The notes beneath the pieces are model-generated. The model had not been told where the DNA came from. It made no database searches and saw only the letters and a program-made list of their open reading frames with translations. DNA of 64,000 nucleotides from Salvator merianae (lineage: Eukaryota > Chordata > Lepidosauria > Squamata > Teiidae). The position numbers were made by a program, and so were the translations under genes. This document shows, one piece after another, positions 1 through 11,575 of this stretch (position 1 is its first letter; every line of letters begins with the position of its first letter). The DNA lies in the NCBI GenBank assembly GCA_003586115.2, contig QVOM02000112.1, positions 107,658,701 through 107,722,700 on the forward strand, in the 5' to 3' direction.

Positions 1-59
1 AGACTTCCTCTCCTCAAGTTCATCTGTTTCTGCCCCTTGCAAATTTTAAGCAGGTGGAT

Positions 60-1555
60 GGAGTTTAACATATTATACACTGTCCTGGGCACAAGCAATG
101 AAAGGGCAATAAAGTGGCAAATGCTATGTGTATAAACTGATGGCGGCTGAGTTTTCCGTGATAGACCAGGAAAGGGATCTTGGGGTTCCAGCAGACAGTC
201 TAAACCAAAAAAGAACCTGGGCCTTATTAATCTAAGTATTTGTGAAACAGTTTAGTTTGACACAATAATAAAAAGCAATAATAAAAAACAATAATATGAC
301 AGTTTAAAAAGAATTAAAAAGGCAATAATACATATAAAAAGTTAAAATGACAATGTATTTGTCCAGTAGGGGTCCTTGATCATACTGTCCAGCGTACAGC
401 TGAGGGATGCTTACTGGTAGGCAATACTCCTTATAGATGATAGATCTTCAAACAGGTGGATAGGATGATTCCTCCCTCTCTGTGGGTTGTAAAAGACTGA
501 ATGAAGTAGCAAAGTGTGTATGCTTCCTTCTGGTGAATGGTATTGTCTGGATCCTGGGATGAGACCCCTTGATAAGTTTACAAGTATTAGCAAGCCACAC
601 ATGTATTGGTTGAGTACCTTCTTCAGTGGCTGCTGAATTTATACTAGAGTCCAACTGTGCAGTCAGTAGGGATCTGCATAATAATAATGGCAAGCATTGT
701 TATGCCTCTTTATAAAGGTATGGTGAGGCCACATTTGGAATATTGTGGACAGTTCCAGTCACCACACCTCAGAAAGGATATTGTAGAACTGGGAAAAGTG
801 CAGAAAAGGGCAACCAGAATGATCAAGGAGCTGGAACACAGTAGTTATGAAATCAGGCTGCAACATCTAGGCCTCTTCAGCACTGAAAGATGGTGTTTAA
901 GAAGGACCTGATTGAAGTGTATAAAACCATGCGTAGTTTGATAGAGAAAAATATTTTCTTTATCATACAACACTAGAACCAGGTAGCACTCTATGGAAAT
1001 GAGGGCCAGGAGAATTAGGACTGACAAGGGGAAGTATTTTTTCACCCAGAGAGTCATCAGTCTATGGAATTTACTTCCAGAAGTAATAGTGACAGCAACT
1101 TGCCTGGATAGCTTTCTGAAAGGGTTAGACATATTGGCCCTTTCTGCACTTGGTTTTTTTTCTGGACTATATCCCAGAATAGGGACCTGCTATCCACACG
1201 CTAGTGCAGATTATAGCAGGCCCCAGGTGGGGCCTGCCATAGCTCATAGTAGCATGCAAATGGCAGATCCCTATTCCAAGATATAATCTGGAATAAGGTC
1301 AAGTGCAGAAAGGGCCATTCATGGAGTCAGGTGCATCAATGGCTACTAGAATTGATGCCTAGATATTGACTCCAGAATGGAGAGACAGGCAGGATGTCTC
1401 TAAAGGCCATTTGCAGGGAGTTGAAAGCAGGTGAAGATTTTGCCTTCATCATCTACTTGAGAATCCCCAGAAGCAATTAATGGGCTACTGTATGATGATG
1501 CTGGACTAGATGGGTTGTGGTCTGATCCAGTAGGGTTCCTCTTATGTTTTTATGG
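60..1555 (+). mobile_element. CR1-type LINE, 5'-truncated, interrupted twice
   Basis: The end of an RT ORF2 is visible. The translation at 657-911 includes MVRPHLEYCGQFQSPHL and RKDIVELGKVQKRATRMI, and 993-1135 includes YFFTQRVISLWNLLPE. Both are typical of the C-terminal part of CR1 polyproteins. An earlier piece at about 145-205 encodes the preceding DQERDLGV segment. Between 208 and about 670 lies foreign or very diverged sequence. At 1136-1316 a palindromic MITE has inserted. The 3' UTR resumes at 1317 and ends near 1555 with the same terminal sequence as the copy at 33240-34650. Confidence 0.75.
1136..1316. mobile_element. Palindromic MITE, family P180, copy 1 (inside a CR1)
   Basis: This is a 181-bp element, almost self-complementary over its length. 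Its terminal inverted repeats begin GGCCCTTTCTGCACTTGG and end with the reverse complement. It is flanked by a perfect 3-bp duplication, ATT at 1133-1135 and 1317-1319. The disrupted CR1 reads on across it, which confirms the borders. It has no coding capacity. Confidence 0.85.
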
Positions 1556-1559
1556 GTAA

Positions 1560-2470
1560 CTAGGTAGTTTTTTTTTTTTTTTTTAAATGCACTCTCACTA
1601 TAACCAAATTCCCAGGAAGCTTTGAAATCCATTGGATCCAAAAACCTGGTAGTGCAAAGTCAGCAATCGTAGTCTGTATAGATTTTACACTGGCAAAAAG
1701 GCTGTTCCTGTCCTGTGCAGGGAAATAATGTTTTTCTCCAGCAACTGGAGGCAGCTGGCAAGAATACAGTCCCAATATGTCCTGTATTGTTGCTTAGCTC
1801 TGATTGAAAGGGATAGTGTTTTCCATACCCTCAAAGCTATGGCTGCATCCACACGCATTTAAAAAGTCACTGAAAAGCAGTTTAAAGATATTAGCATGAG
1901 AACAACAGGTTACACTTGTAACCTACCCAGAGAACCAAGTTGCAGGATAGCTATGGAAAAATAATGATCAATAAAACAACAGTAAAATATTGAACGGCCT
2001 GTCTGTATTCTGCATTTTTCAAACTATGTGGAAAAGTAGAAAAACATGGAAGAAAAAGCCACTGTGGTTCATAGCATACAGCAGTGGTACACAGAAGCCT
2101 TGCTGATAGGTGCCTATCTTGAGGATGTCAGGGTAAATATTAACTGTTTAATAACCTCTGATGTTGTTTGGTGTCACTTTCATCACTCTGGGGGCCAAAA
2201 AGGATTTGTTTGTGTATCCTCCTGCATATCCTTTTTGCAGCTGGGTAAATCAGTATGGGAATAGCTTTTCTCTGCTACCAGACAAGACAGGCAGGTCTGT
2301 TAGCCTTTAGCAATAAACTGCAGGCCAGTTCTTATGTATCCTAGGTATCTAGCATGATAACCTAAATGTTAGAATTACAACCAGCAGAAGTAGCTTTTTT
2401 ACCCAAGTGCTCCAGGTAGAAGACTGCATAATGAATTCCTTTATGCCCAAATGTTTGTCTTTTTAAAATT
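1560..2470. other. Unassigned intergenic sequence
   Basis: No repeat family or gene was recognised with confidence. There is a poly-T run at about 1568-1584. The GCTGCATCCACACG at about 1852 resembles one arm of the palindrome at 50799-50932. The ORFs here are short and show no recognisable motif. Confidence 0.4.
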
Positions 2471-2473
2471 TTA

Positions 2474-3433
2474 GGTCCTTTCTGCACTGAGTCTTATTCT
2501 GGATTATATCCCAAAATAAGGAACTGCCATCCACATACTAGTGCGGACTACAGTAAGTTCTAGGCAGGGCCTATCATAGGGTCCTTTTGCACTTTCCACC
2601 TTGGAATGTTCAGCGAAATGTGGAAGCACTTCACTAGTGAGTGTGCAGACACTCAATCGCATGTAAGGACCTCTTCGCACCTTTCACCTTAGAATGGGAA
2701 TTATCCCATTCTAAGGTGGAAGAGACCTCGACGTGTAGACACTGGCCCTTTCTGCACTTGGACTTATTCCAGATTATATCTCAGAATAGGGACCTGCCAT
2801 CTGCATGCTAGTGCAGACTATGGTAGGCCTTGGGCAAGACCTTTCATAGTTTTCACTAGCATGTGGATAGCAAGTCCCAATTCTGAGATATAATCCACAA
2901 TAAGGCCAAGTGCAGACAGGGCCACTGTCTGCACTACAGGGCCTACGAACTTACCTGAAGCTGGCTACTGGCATTTGCGGTGTGAACGCCAGTAGTCATG
3001 CCCAGTCCTCGCCATGGCAGCAGCCGGCAAGCGTCCTGCCGCTGTCATGGCAACTGGCAGCAGCGCTGCGTGCATGTGCAATCACTCAATTAGACTGCCC
3101 CGTTGCGCAATCACACAGGTGCAGTTGGGTTCTGCACTGGCCTGGAGCAGGACACTACAGGTACGTGCAAACATACCCTACCAGAAGTTCACTGTAAGCT
3201 CCTGGTAGGGTTGTGGGCGGTATCCACAATTGGGAGCACATGAAGCCCGCTCCCGGCCACTCAGGCCTCCGTCAAGTGTGGAAGCACTTGACTAGCAAGC
3301 ATCTGTGATGCTTGCTAGTTGCAAGTGCAAATAGGCCCTAAGTGTGAAACACAGGCCCACTGTTTCCACCAACATGCAGATGACAGATTCCTATTCCAGG
3401 ATATAATCTGAAATAAGGCCTAGTGTAGAAAGG
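2474..3433. mobile_element. Three-level MITE nest: P180 outer halves, GC-rich MITE in the middle, P180 innermost
   Basis: The left half of a P180 palindrome is at 2474-2580 and its right half is at about 3358-3433. Between them lies an element starting GGTCCTTTTGCACTTT at about 2581 and ending in AAGTGCAAATAGGCCC near 3339. This middle element is related to the GC-rich copies at 48928 and 56818. It is itself split by a complete P180 copy at 2744-2923. It also has an internal hairpin at about 2686-2724. Target duplications of the two outer layers are no longer exact. Confidence 0.65.
2744..2923. mobile_element. Palindromic MITE, family P180, copy 2
   Basis: This is a 180-bp palindromic element with GGCCCTTTCTGCACTTGG at the left and its complement, with one mismatch, at the right. 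Perfect flanking ACT duplications are at 2741-2743 and 2924-2926. It is the innermost layer of the nest at 2474-3433. Confidence 0.85.
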
Positions 3434-3444
3434 GCTCTACCCTC

Positions 3445-3745
3445 TAAACTCATTAAAATATATTAAGTGGAACAAAACACAATAGAAATTATTTCAGTCG
3501 TTTAAAATGGTGAGTGTGGAGGAACCATTCATGCTGGAAATGTCTGGTGAAGAAAAATATTTTCAGCAGGCCCCTGAAAGTTGGTAGAGCATTCCAAAGA
3601 GTAGGTGGCACCACAGAGAAAACCTAACCTAAGGGAAGAACTCTATATTATGAGCTTAGAGATTTTATAAGCAACCTGCCAAATACTGTGTATAAACAGA
3701 ACACACATTAAAAACCCTAATTAAAACAGGATTTTTGTCGTGTCA
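3445..3745 (-). mobile_element. Probable L2 LINE 3' fragment
   Basis: The reverse strand contains a diverged version of the L2 C-terminal and tail region (for example the GGTGGCACCACAGAGAAAA block, matched by similar blocks in other L2 copies here). The reading frame is lost. Confidence 0.5.
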
Positions 3746-3989
3746 TAATGTCCTAAAAGTGGAAATTGACAGCACACAACCAAAGTTTAATTACTTGGGC
3801 CTAGGATGGTAGGGACATTTACACTTCTCTTTGTGCAAATGGGGAGGGCACAATCAGGTTGTTTGATTGTATGCACACTTCCACATAAAATCAAACAGGT
3901 AAGCACGCTATAACTGATAATTAAAACCAAAACTTAAATGTATGCTTCTAGATATTAATCTGCTGACTGTGCAAACAGCATGTTGGTGA

Positions 3990-4835
3990 ATTTCCTAGAT
4001 GTTCAAGCCAAGTAACACTTTTCTTTTTAGTGTTATATGCAGATGCAGAGAATTTAGCTATTGCTTAACTGACTTACTTATTCATATCTGGTACAAACCT
4101 GGAGGTGGTTCAGAAGCTGCAAATAGTGCAGAATGTGGCAACAAGGCTGTGACAGATGCTGCTGGTCAGACTCATATTATACTGGTCTTAAAGGAATTGC
4201 ACTGGTTTCTGGTTTGCTACTAAAAGCAAGTTAAGGTATTAATTCTGACCTATAAAGCCCTAGACAACTTGGGGCCCAAATGCCTCAAGGAGTACCTCCT
4301 CCCATCAAGATCTGTTTGTGTATTAAGATCTGTTGGAGATGCTCTCGTTTGCCTCATAACCTTCAGAAATTAAAGAGTTGGGAATCTGGGAGATTATTTG
4401 GCCTATGGTAGCCCCAACAGCCTGTGGAATGACCTCACTTTGGAGGTGCAATAACTTTATAGGCTCTGCTATACATCTTTATCTGTGCCTTTGAATAAAT
4501 AGGCAGTTTCCTTTCTTATCTTGGTACTGGTACTGTTTTTAATTGTTCTTAATTTTGTTTTATGTGTTTGGATGGTTGAAACCAACTCTAAGGGTGTGTT
4601 CAGACATAACAAAAGGGGCACCTCAAAGAGACAATGTGTCGCCCTCGTGTTTGCAACCCTTCTCTAATCCACCTTTTCTAGTACGGAATGTTCATGAGAG
4701 AGGGGAGGGGCAGATTGGTGTGTGAACAATTCCATCTCAGAGATGTCTCTGAGCCACCTCAGAGGTGCGATTTTTTCAGGGTCTGATCACAGCCTAAGAC
4801 TTTAGGATATGGGCTGGGATGTAAATCAATCAAAC
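3990..4835 (+). mobile_element. L2 LINE 3' fragment, split by a MITE
   Basis: The translation at 4080-4220 resembles the L2 RT C-terminus (VQNVATRL-like block, then an LKELHWF segment). The 3' tail with the GATATGGGCTGGGAT motif and AATCAATCAA end is at about 4803-4833. A Harbinger-like MITE at 4592-4794 separates the body from the tail. Confidence 0.75.
4592..4794. mobile_element. Harbinger-like MITE with TAA target duplication
   Basis: This is a 203-bp element with ends GGGTGTGTTCAGACAT and CTGATCACAGCC, imperfect inverted repeats. It is flanked by TAA at 4589-4591 and 4795-4797. The 3-bp T-A-A duplication fits the PIF/Harbinger superfamily. A related copy lies in the opposite orientation at 10810-11032. 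Confidence 0.7.
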
Positions 4836-5152
4836 AGAGAGATAACTGAAGTTGCTTTCCTTGGAATTTATGCATAAAAGTGGAAGGCACTCTAACAACC
4901 AGCCACTACCCTTTATCAAATGGAAGATAGGTGGTAAAATTAAACTGCACAATTGTGTACAAACAATGAATGTAAACCCTGCAGATTATACAGTTTGTAT
5001 ACAAGCATAGGGCAAACATGAATGTCAAACATGTTAAATGTAAATACTAAAGTCAGAAACACAGACTTAAGTTCAAGGACTGTGAATCTCCTGAACTGGT
5101 GCCTGCTGAGAGACAATAAACTGAGGCCACATCCTGACAAGATGGAGACATT

Positions 5153-5332
5153 GGCCCTTTCTGCACTTGGCCTTATTGTAGATTATATCCCAGAGTAGGG
5201 ATCCGCTATCCACATGCTAGTGCAAACTATGAAAGGTCTTGCCCAAGGCCTACCATAGTCTGCACTAGCATGCAGATGGCAGGTCCCTATTCTGAGATAT
5301 AATCTGGAATAAGTCCAAGTGCAGAAAGGGCC
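5153..5332. mobile_element. Palindromic MITE, family P180, copy 3
   Basis: This is a 180-bp near-perfect palindrome with complete terminal repeats. ATT duplications are at 5150-5152 and 5333-5335. It is among the best preserved copies. Confidence 0.88.
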
Positions 5333-5469
5333 ATTGTGGGTAGGAAGTTCACGATTTCAGGAGTAGAGGAGTTTGCCTATTTTAGACAGAGTTGTGCTTC
5401 CTCACATAGAACTGTTATGTAGTCTGAGGCTACTTCTGGAACCATCACTGTTGCTGGAGGTTTAGGTAT

Positions 5470-6120
5470 CCTCTGTAGCAAGGAGTGCCTATCCAGCTTT
5501 GACTGGTATACCAGCTGTGCCCCAACCTGGATAGAGAGAATCTGGCCACTGTTGTTTATGCCCTGGTAATTCTCATTTGGATTACTGTAACATCCTTGAT
5601 ATGGGATTACCTAGTGTGGAAGCTGCAACTGTTGCAAAGTGCATACACAACATCTGTATGTAAACAATTGCATTGGCTGCTGCTCAGCTACTTAGAGTTG
5701 GTTCTGTGTTTGGTATATAAGGGTCTAGAACAACAGGACCAGGGTACCTGTTTAATTGTCTTCTTCCATATAGACGAGTGAGACTGCTGAGATCTTCTGG
5801 GGAGATTCTGCTGTGGGTACTACCAATCAGTGAATGTGATCTTGTGGTGTCTTGCAGTGGGGCCTACACCACACTTTGGAATTTTTGTGGGGTACCAACC
5901 ATTATTTCTTTTAGGCACCTGTTCAAATCCACCTGCTTACCCAGGCATTTCCAGAATGAGTGAATGTTTATTTTATATATCCCCATCTAGTTTTTAATAC
6001 TGTTTTTATATATTGTTGTCTTAATTGCATTTAGTTTCATTTTGTATGTTTGCAAACTGCTTTGAACATTTTTCATTTGAAAAGGTGCTATAAAATGTTT
6101 TAAATAAATACATGAAATAA
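5470..6120 (+). mobile_element. L2 LINE 3' fragment
   Basis: Translated blocks resemble the L2 RT C-terminal region (a CNI-like block, a VAKCIHNI-like block, then LHWLLLSYLELVLCLVYKGL). It ends in the L2 tail: a GCTATAAAAT-like motif followed by AAATAAATA at about 6085-6117. Several frameshifts are present. Confidence 0.75.
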
Positions 6121-6124
6121 TCAA

Positions 6125-7439
6125 GGGGAGGGATGTAATTCAAGGTAGAACGTCTGCCCTGCTTGTAGATGGTTCCCAGATAGTTGCAAATCATTTCAGT
6201 TTTGCTGCCAAGAAAAATGCTTGCAGGCATCTGTAGGTGTCAAGCCAAGCTGCAGAACATCTGTAATATTTGAAAAATACGGAACTTTGGAATTTAGTAC
6301 TTAGCATTTAGTAAACATTATTAAAATAATGCAGCAGTTTAACTGTCTGCCCCCTCCCTCCCAGTCTTGTTAGCTATTAATACCATACTACCAGCTGTAG
6401 TTTCTATGCTTTTCTCTTTTTCTGGCTACATTTTGACATAAGACTTCAGATCGCAGTAATTTTTAACTTCACAAGAGCTATAACCTTTGCTTTGAAAATC
6501 TTGTAGCTTGACTTTGAGAGTTCTGATCTTATTGTTAATAAGGCATCCACAACTCACATTATAATTCTGGCTAGTCAAGATGGCACAACATGCCAAGACC
6601 AGTATGAGCTGCTAGTGTGGAGCCCTAGCCATCAGCCTGAGCCCCAGGTACAGTGCCCCTATGAGTGCAGACTGAGGCCTATTTGGTCCAATTGATGTAA
6701 CTGCCCTAAGACAGGGCCTGCACATTGTAAATATGATTTCCCCTCACAGTTGTCCTCACCAAGACAGTTTGCTGGGTTAGGGCAGTTTGGTATGCAATAA
6801 GGGTATCTAACCAACTCTAGCACCACCCTGCAATGAGAAAGAGAACCTCTTGTCAAACGCAGATGTCACAAGAGATGGTTCAGGAAATTCCAGCAAAGGT
6901 ATAAGCAGCAAAACATTGTGCTGCATTGGAAATCGCTTCCTCCCTGGCACAGGGAATAGAAAGCTTCAAGGGTGAAGAGATATCCCTCCACTTCCCCCAA
7001 ACAAGATGGCCAACCCAAAATAGGGCTTTCTTTGGTCCCAGCAGTACAGGCGGGATCTCATATCAAGTAAAGGTCCTGAAAGTCACATATGGAGAAAAAA
7101 GGAAGGCCAGCATGGATCTATCCTGCTTTTATTTTATTTTTGTTTCTTTTTAAAGAACAACCTTGGTTTACAATCGTTTTCTCACTTGGTGAGCATGCCA
7201 ACAAAATCGGCCCAACAGGACTTTCTGCCACGTATAGTCCCAGTGGGGGAAGGCATACACGCGTGCTCGTAGACATTTAGAGATCGTCAGAATCCAGTCT
7301 GAAAGGAAAGCTGCAGGATCCTGGCCTATCGCTTGCTCGAAGGAAGGCAGAATCGGCAGATAATCATGAATGAAAGCAAAATGAAAACAGACGCGGGATA
7401 ACCGATGACAGACATTTTGGGGATCTTTCTCCTTTCCTC
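6125..7439. other. Upstream flank of CRYL1, unassigned
   Basis: No convincing repeat or gene was recognised. The neighbouring gene expected upstream in other amniotes (IFT88, divergent orientation) was not found here. If synteny holds, it lies further left. Confidence 0.4.
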
Positions 7440-7817
7440 AAAACGCAACCGCCCGCCTCCTAAATAATTTTCCACACGGTGCCCAATCACGGAACATCAA
7501 AATCTGCTTCACACCTCCAGCAGCAAACCCCAGGAGATTGGTTATGGCGCCCGCCCCCTTTATTTTCGTTGACTCGGTCACCCCGATTGCGAGTCGCGCT
7601 AACGAGCAGCCGCTCGTCGGGGCTCTCACAGAGCCAATAGGAAATGTTTTTTTTCCGGGAGCCAATGGGAGTGGCTGTGACATCCTTCAAAGTGTGGAGG
7701 GGGAGGGGTGGTGGGAGGAAAACATTTCCTTTAAAGAGAAGTAACTTGGGGCCAAGTAGTCCTGGAATCGAATCGACTTGCTCCTGTCGTGCTGTTCCAT
7801 CTGACCTAGTAGGAGCC
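7440..7817 (+). promoter_or_regulatory. CRYL1: Putative CRYL1 core promoter and 5' UTR, CpG-containing, CCAAT-type
   Basis: CpG dinucleotides cluster at about 7540-7625, unlike the surrounding AT-rich sequence. Forward CCAAT boxes are at 7483-7487, 7634-7638 and 7662-7666, and a reverse one (ATTGG) is at 7537-7541. A GC-box-like GCGCCCGCCCCC run begins near 7547. No TATA box is seen at a suitable distance. This is typical of a housekeeping promoter with NF-Y and Sp1 sites. The transcription start is not determinable from sequence, but probably lies between 7680 and 7800. Confidence 0.6.
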
Positions 7818-7858
7818 ATGAATCCTATACAAGAGGGACGGGTTGTGATTGTTGGCAG
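7818..7858 (+). CDS. CRYL1: CRYL1 coding exon 1
   Basis: This exon encodes 13 residues plus two bases of the next codon. It reads MNPIQEGRVVIVG and forms the first beta strand of the NAD-binding Rossmann fold. The ATG at 7818 has a G at -3. It also gives an N-terminus with the same spacing to the GxGxxG loop as human CRYL1, which is why it was chosen. The frame is open further upstream to an ATG at 7644, which would add 58 residues rich in Gly, Arg and Ser. No family member is known to me with such an extension, so 7644-7817 is taken as 5' UTR and promoter. The donor is AG|gtaaat, phase 2. The split codon AG|T makes Ser14 with exon 2. Confidence 0.93.
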
Positions 7859-9844
7859 GTAAATTATTTGGTGCACCTGAAGGTGTAGTCTGGGGAGAGG
7901 AGAGGGAAGGGAACTGAAGAGCAAATGGATCACCTGCCCCTCAATTGAGGTTTACCATTTAGGGTGTCTTTGCACCCCCCCAAAATGTTTTAACTTGAAG
8001 GTGCCTTCCTACTCTTTCTATAAATGTTTAAATTATTTAACACTGTGTTCTCCTAAACCAAATCAAAGCAATGTACAGATAAAAACAAAAATGGAAAGCA
8101 AAAAAGAAAAAAAATCGAAGGGGAGCCTATTAAGCATCAATGAAAGTGTTAGGACAATGGCCGTTCCTAAAAAAAATTAGCTTAATTTAGTGTGTCACTT
8201 AAAGCAAACAACAACAAAAATGCACTGACAATTGCTGTAGCAAGGTATTATTTCCTTGATTTGTGAATAGAGCACTTCTGTAAACTATTAAACCTCTTTA
8301 CCATTCCTCAGTATAAATTGCGTAGAATAAAATATTCTAGATAGAGAAGCAAGTAGAAAAATGGAGATTTAATATTATGGTGTGATTTCATGTACTGTAC
8401 TGTATTTTATTAATGTTATGAATATCCAGAACTTAGCAACTTAGGATAGTAAGTTGTATCATTTTATATTTTTTGTGGGTTTTTTTTTTTATTGAAGGGT
8501 AGGATGTAAGTACTTCTGTAGGCTATATAAATGTATTCATGTTATACATATTGTTTATTTTGGGTAAAGTAGCTGTGATCCAAGTACAGTTATAGTAAAT
8601 ATATACCTTAAATTAGTACTTACATGGATATAATGCTATGATAAAATAAAGAACATGAACCCTGCTTCATCAGACCAAAGTTCTACCTAATAGTTTGTTC
8701 TCTACTAGATGCCTCTGAGAAACCCACAGACTGCTTTAAAATGTATTATGTGTGCAGTTTTCCATATTATATTAACTTAGGATGGGATATCACTTGTTTA
8801 TTAATATTGCTTATTTCAGAGCTGTTTGACTGGCTCTTCAAATCGTGACAAATGACCACTTGCCCTGCACATTTTTGCTACCCACGCAGCAAAACCCAAG
8901 AGGTGTGAATAGTGTTCAGAGCATGTGCGCTGTCACGTGTTTGAGTAAGGAAGTAGCTCAAGGTTCTTCTCAGTTACACATCACTTACCAGTGGTATGTA
9001 GAGGGTAAAGTCAAGCTCTGTCAAACTGAGCGAGAGCTTAAGTGTCAGAGGTTTGCTAGTATAGAACAAAGGTTATTCTGAGCTAAAGGCACGTAGATTT
9101 TTCACACTCAAGCAAACAAAAGTTATCATTTAAATCTGTTATGTAAGACACATACTAGTATAAAACAGTGAAATTTGTAGCTTCTCTGCCATTGGTAATT
9201 TTTCATACAAATCTATCTCAATAGAAAATTTACTATTAACGTGGTTTGCTCGTCTCTTCTTTTGAAGAAGTTATGTACCTTTCCCCCTTTTAAATTCAAT
9301 TATTAATTGTATTACTTACAAAGTACTTTCTAAGTTCAGGATTCTTAAAAGTCTTAAAAATTTCTGTTTCCCCACATGGAGTTACGTTGAAGCATTTTCT
9401 GCAACTCCGATATAAATCTGTTGAATCAAAAATTGTGTTTTTAATAGATATATGAATTATGATTTGTGGTGCATAATTTCCATCTCAGTATTTCAGTGCA
9501 GTATAATATATTCTTTCCAGTTTACTCAGCGTAACTGAAACATACTTCCACATTTTTTTCCGGTTATCTCCATGCCTGACTTCTGCTTGTCTGACACATT
9601 TCCTTTTACACTTTGCTAGGCTTTATTTTTCAGAGCTCTTGAATTTGGTCATTTGAAGTTGCTTCAGTCCTGTTAAGCTATCAGCATACCTTGTTTTGAT
9701 TATGTCTCAGGATTCCTTCCATACTTTACGCGATTGCAAAACTCAGTTGATAGCATTAGTGCCTGCCCAATGTACTTAATTTCCGTGAAAGCTTATGAGA
9801 AATTAGTTGTGCAATTGTAGGAGTGTCTAGGAAGAAGTAAGTAC

Positions 9845-10505
9845 CATTGAATTTATTTATTTTATATTCCAGGGTGGACCACACCAATAAAAAGATAAAA
9901 TATGTATAATCTAAAACATTACAAGTATAATCCTGCCTCCCTCCTTCCCTTGCTGGCAGGACAACACTCAGAGGAAGCTAAACATCAAAAGTCTGGGTGA
10001 AGAGGGAAGTTTTAATCAGGTGCTGAAAACCATATAATATAGGCAACTGGTGGACCCCCAGAGGGAGGCTGTTCTAGAGTCTTGAGGACACCACAGAAAA
10101 GGCCCTCTTGCATGTCACTGTCCCTTGCACCTCTGAGAGAGGTGGAACTATAAGAAGGTCCTCTCCTTGAAATCTCAATACTCAGGTAGGTCTGTATGGA
10201 AAATTGAGGCCTTCAGATAACTGAGGCCCAAGCCATTTAGAGCTTTACATGTTAATATCAACACCTTGAATCGGGCTTGGTAGCATATAGTCAGCCAATG
10301 CAGATCTCTCAAGACTGGTGTGATGTGTGTCTGGTTAGAAACTCCCATCAGCAGTCGAGCTGTTGCATTCTGCACTAGTTCCAGCTTTTGGACTGTTTCC
10401 AAGGGTAATCCCATGTCGAGTGTATTACAGTAGTCTAATCTGGAGGTTATCAGAGCGTGGATCATCATGGCCAACTTATCTCTATCCTTATTCATTAGGA
10501 CTGCT
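9845..10505 (-). mobile_element. L2 LINE 3' fragment with a readable RT C-terminus
   Basis: The reverse strand at 10175-10495 is open for 106 codons and reads the L2 C-terminal signature: MMIHALITSRLDYCNTL, then LVQNATARLL, then HITPVLRDLHWL. The tail, with a poorly preserved AATAAAT motif, is near 9850. This is one of the least decayed L2 pieces. Confidence 0.88.
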
Positions 10506-10809
10506 CCTTGGCAAAAAAGTATAATATATATGGGCAGTAAACTGCTCCTGAAATATACAGCTGCTGGAATATATAGCCTTCAGTCCCAGACAACATAGCC
10601 AGTGGCTAAAAGTGATGGTAATTCTAGTTCAGTAATACAGTAATTCCTTGTGCAACTCTGTGGCTTGATTCCCACAATCCACCATGTAGTGCATACTCTG
10701 GTTATGGAAGTAATTACCTCATGTTGAAAGTGGGGTGGGGTGGAGTTAGGGGAATGATGGAAGCTCAGTCAGCCAATGTAAATTAGTGGCGCCACAAAAA
10801 TGAGTCCGA

Positions 10810-11032
10810 GGCTGTGATCACATGCAGCTAGAAAAAAGCACCTCTGAGGTGGCTCAGAGACAGCTTAGAGATCGTTTCCAGATGGATTGTTCAATGCCAG
10901 TCTGCCCCTCCCCCTCTCATGAACATCTTAGGTTAGAAAAGGTGGATTAGAGATGAGATAAGAATTTAAGTGCCACTTGCTATCATCTTTGAGGTGCTTT
11001 TGAGCCTCTTTTTCCTACATGTGACTGCAGCC
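10810..11032. mobile_element. Harbinger-like MITE, second copy of the 4592-4794 family
   Basis: Compared with 4592-4794 it is inverted. The shared blocks are GGCTGTGATCACATG, the CACCTCTGAGGTGGCTCAGAGA block and the CTGCCCCTCCCC block. The 3-bp flanks (CGA and TCA) no longer match, so the target duplication has diverged. Confidence 0.65.
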
Positions 11033-11222
11033 TCAATCAGCCAAGGTTAATGGTGTTGCAGAGAAATGGTCTAGACTATCAGTTAATCAAGAACCATCTT
11101 GCCAAAGGGGAGTGGTCAAGAGACAGCAGAACAGGGAGTGGCACCTCAGAGGCCAAATCACATTGTTGAAAGTTTTGGGGATTGAATTGTGATATTGAAG
11201 CTACGCTTTACCAAGCGTCTAA

Positions 11223-11575
11223 GGGCCTTTCTGCACAGGCCCGTAGTCCAGATTAAGGGCCTGCTGTAGTTTGGATGTAGGCCTCCAAATCTGCATGTTA
11301 ATGCGGATCTAGGAGGCTCCACCCTCTGCTGGTCTGACTCTGTCTACATGAGACAGAGCGCGATCCGGATTAAGGAAGCCTTGATCCAGATTTCTTTTGT
11401 TTCTAGTCTTCAGAGACATGGGGGTGTGGTCATGAAGCTCATGCGAACTTCACAGCCATAATGTAGGCTAATCTAGATCAATGCTGTCAGTGCCTCTCCA
11501 CAATCCAGATTAGTAGACTGGGCTAATTTAGACCGACTGATATTGGATCGATGGCAGGTAAGTACAGAAAGGGCC
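11223..11575. mobile_element. Harbinger-like MITE with TAA duplication and P180-like termini
   Basis: This is a 353-bp element beginning GGGCCTTTCTGCACAG and ending GTACAGAAAGGGCC. TAA is present at 11220-11222 and 11576-11578. The termini resemble those of the P180 family, but the interior and target site differ. Confidence 0.72.

Noticed and set aside
7487..7933. A 148-codon minus-strand frame over CRYL1 exon 1
   Set aside because: No recognisable domain, and it overlaps the promoter and exon on the opposite strand. A divergent gene is possible but not supported.
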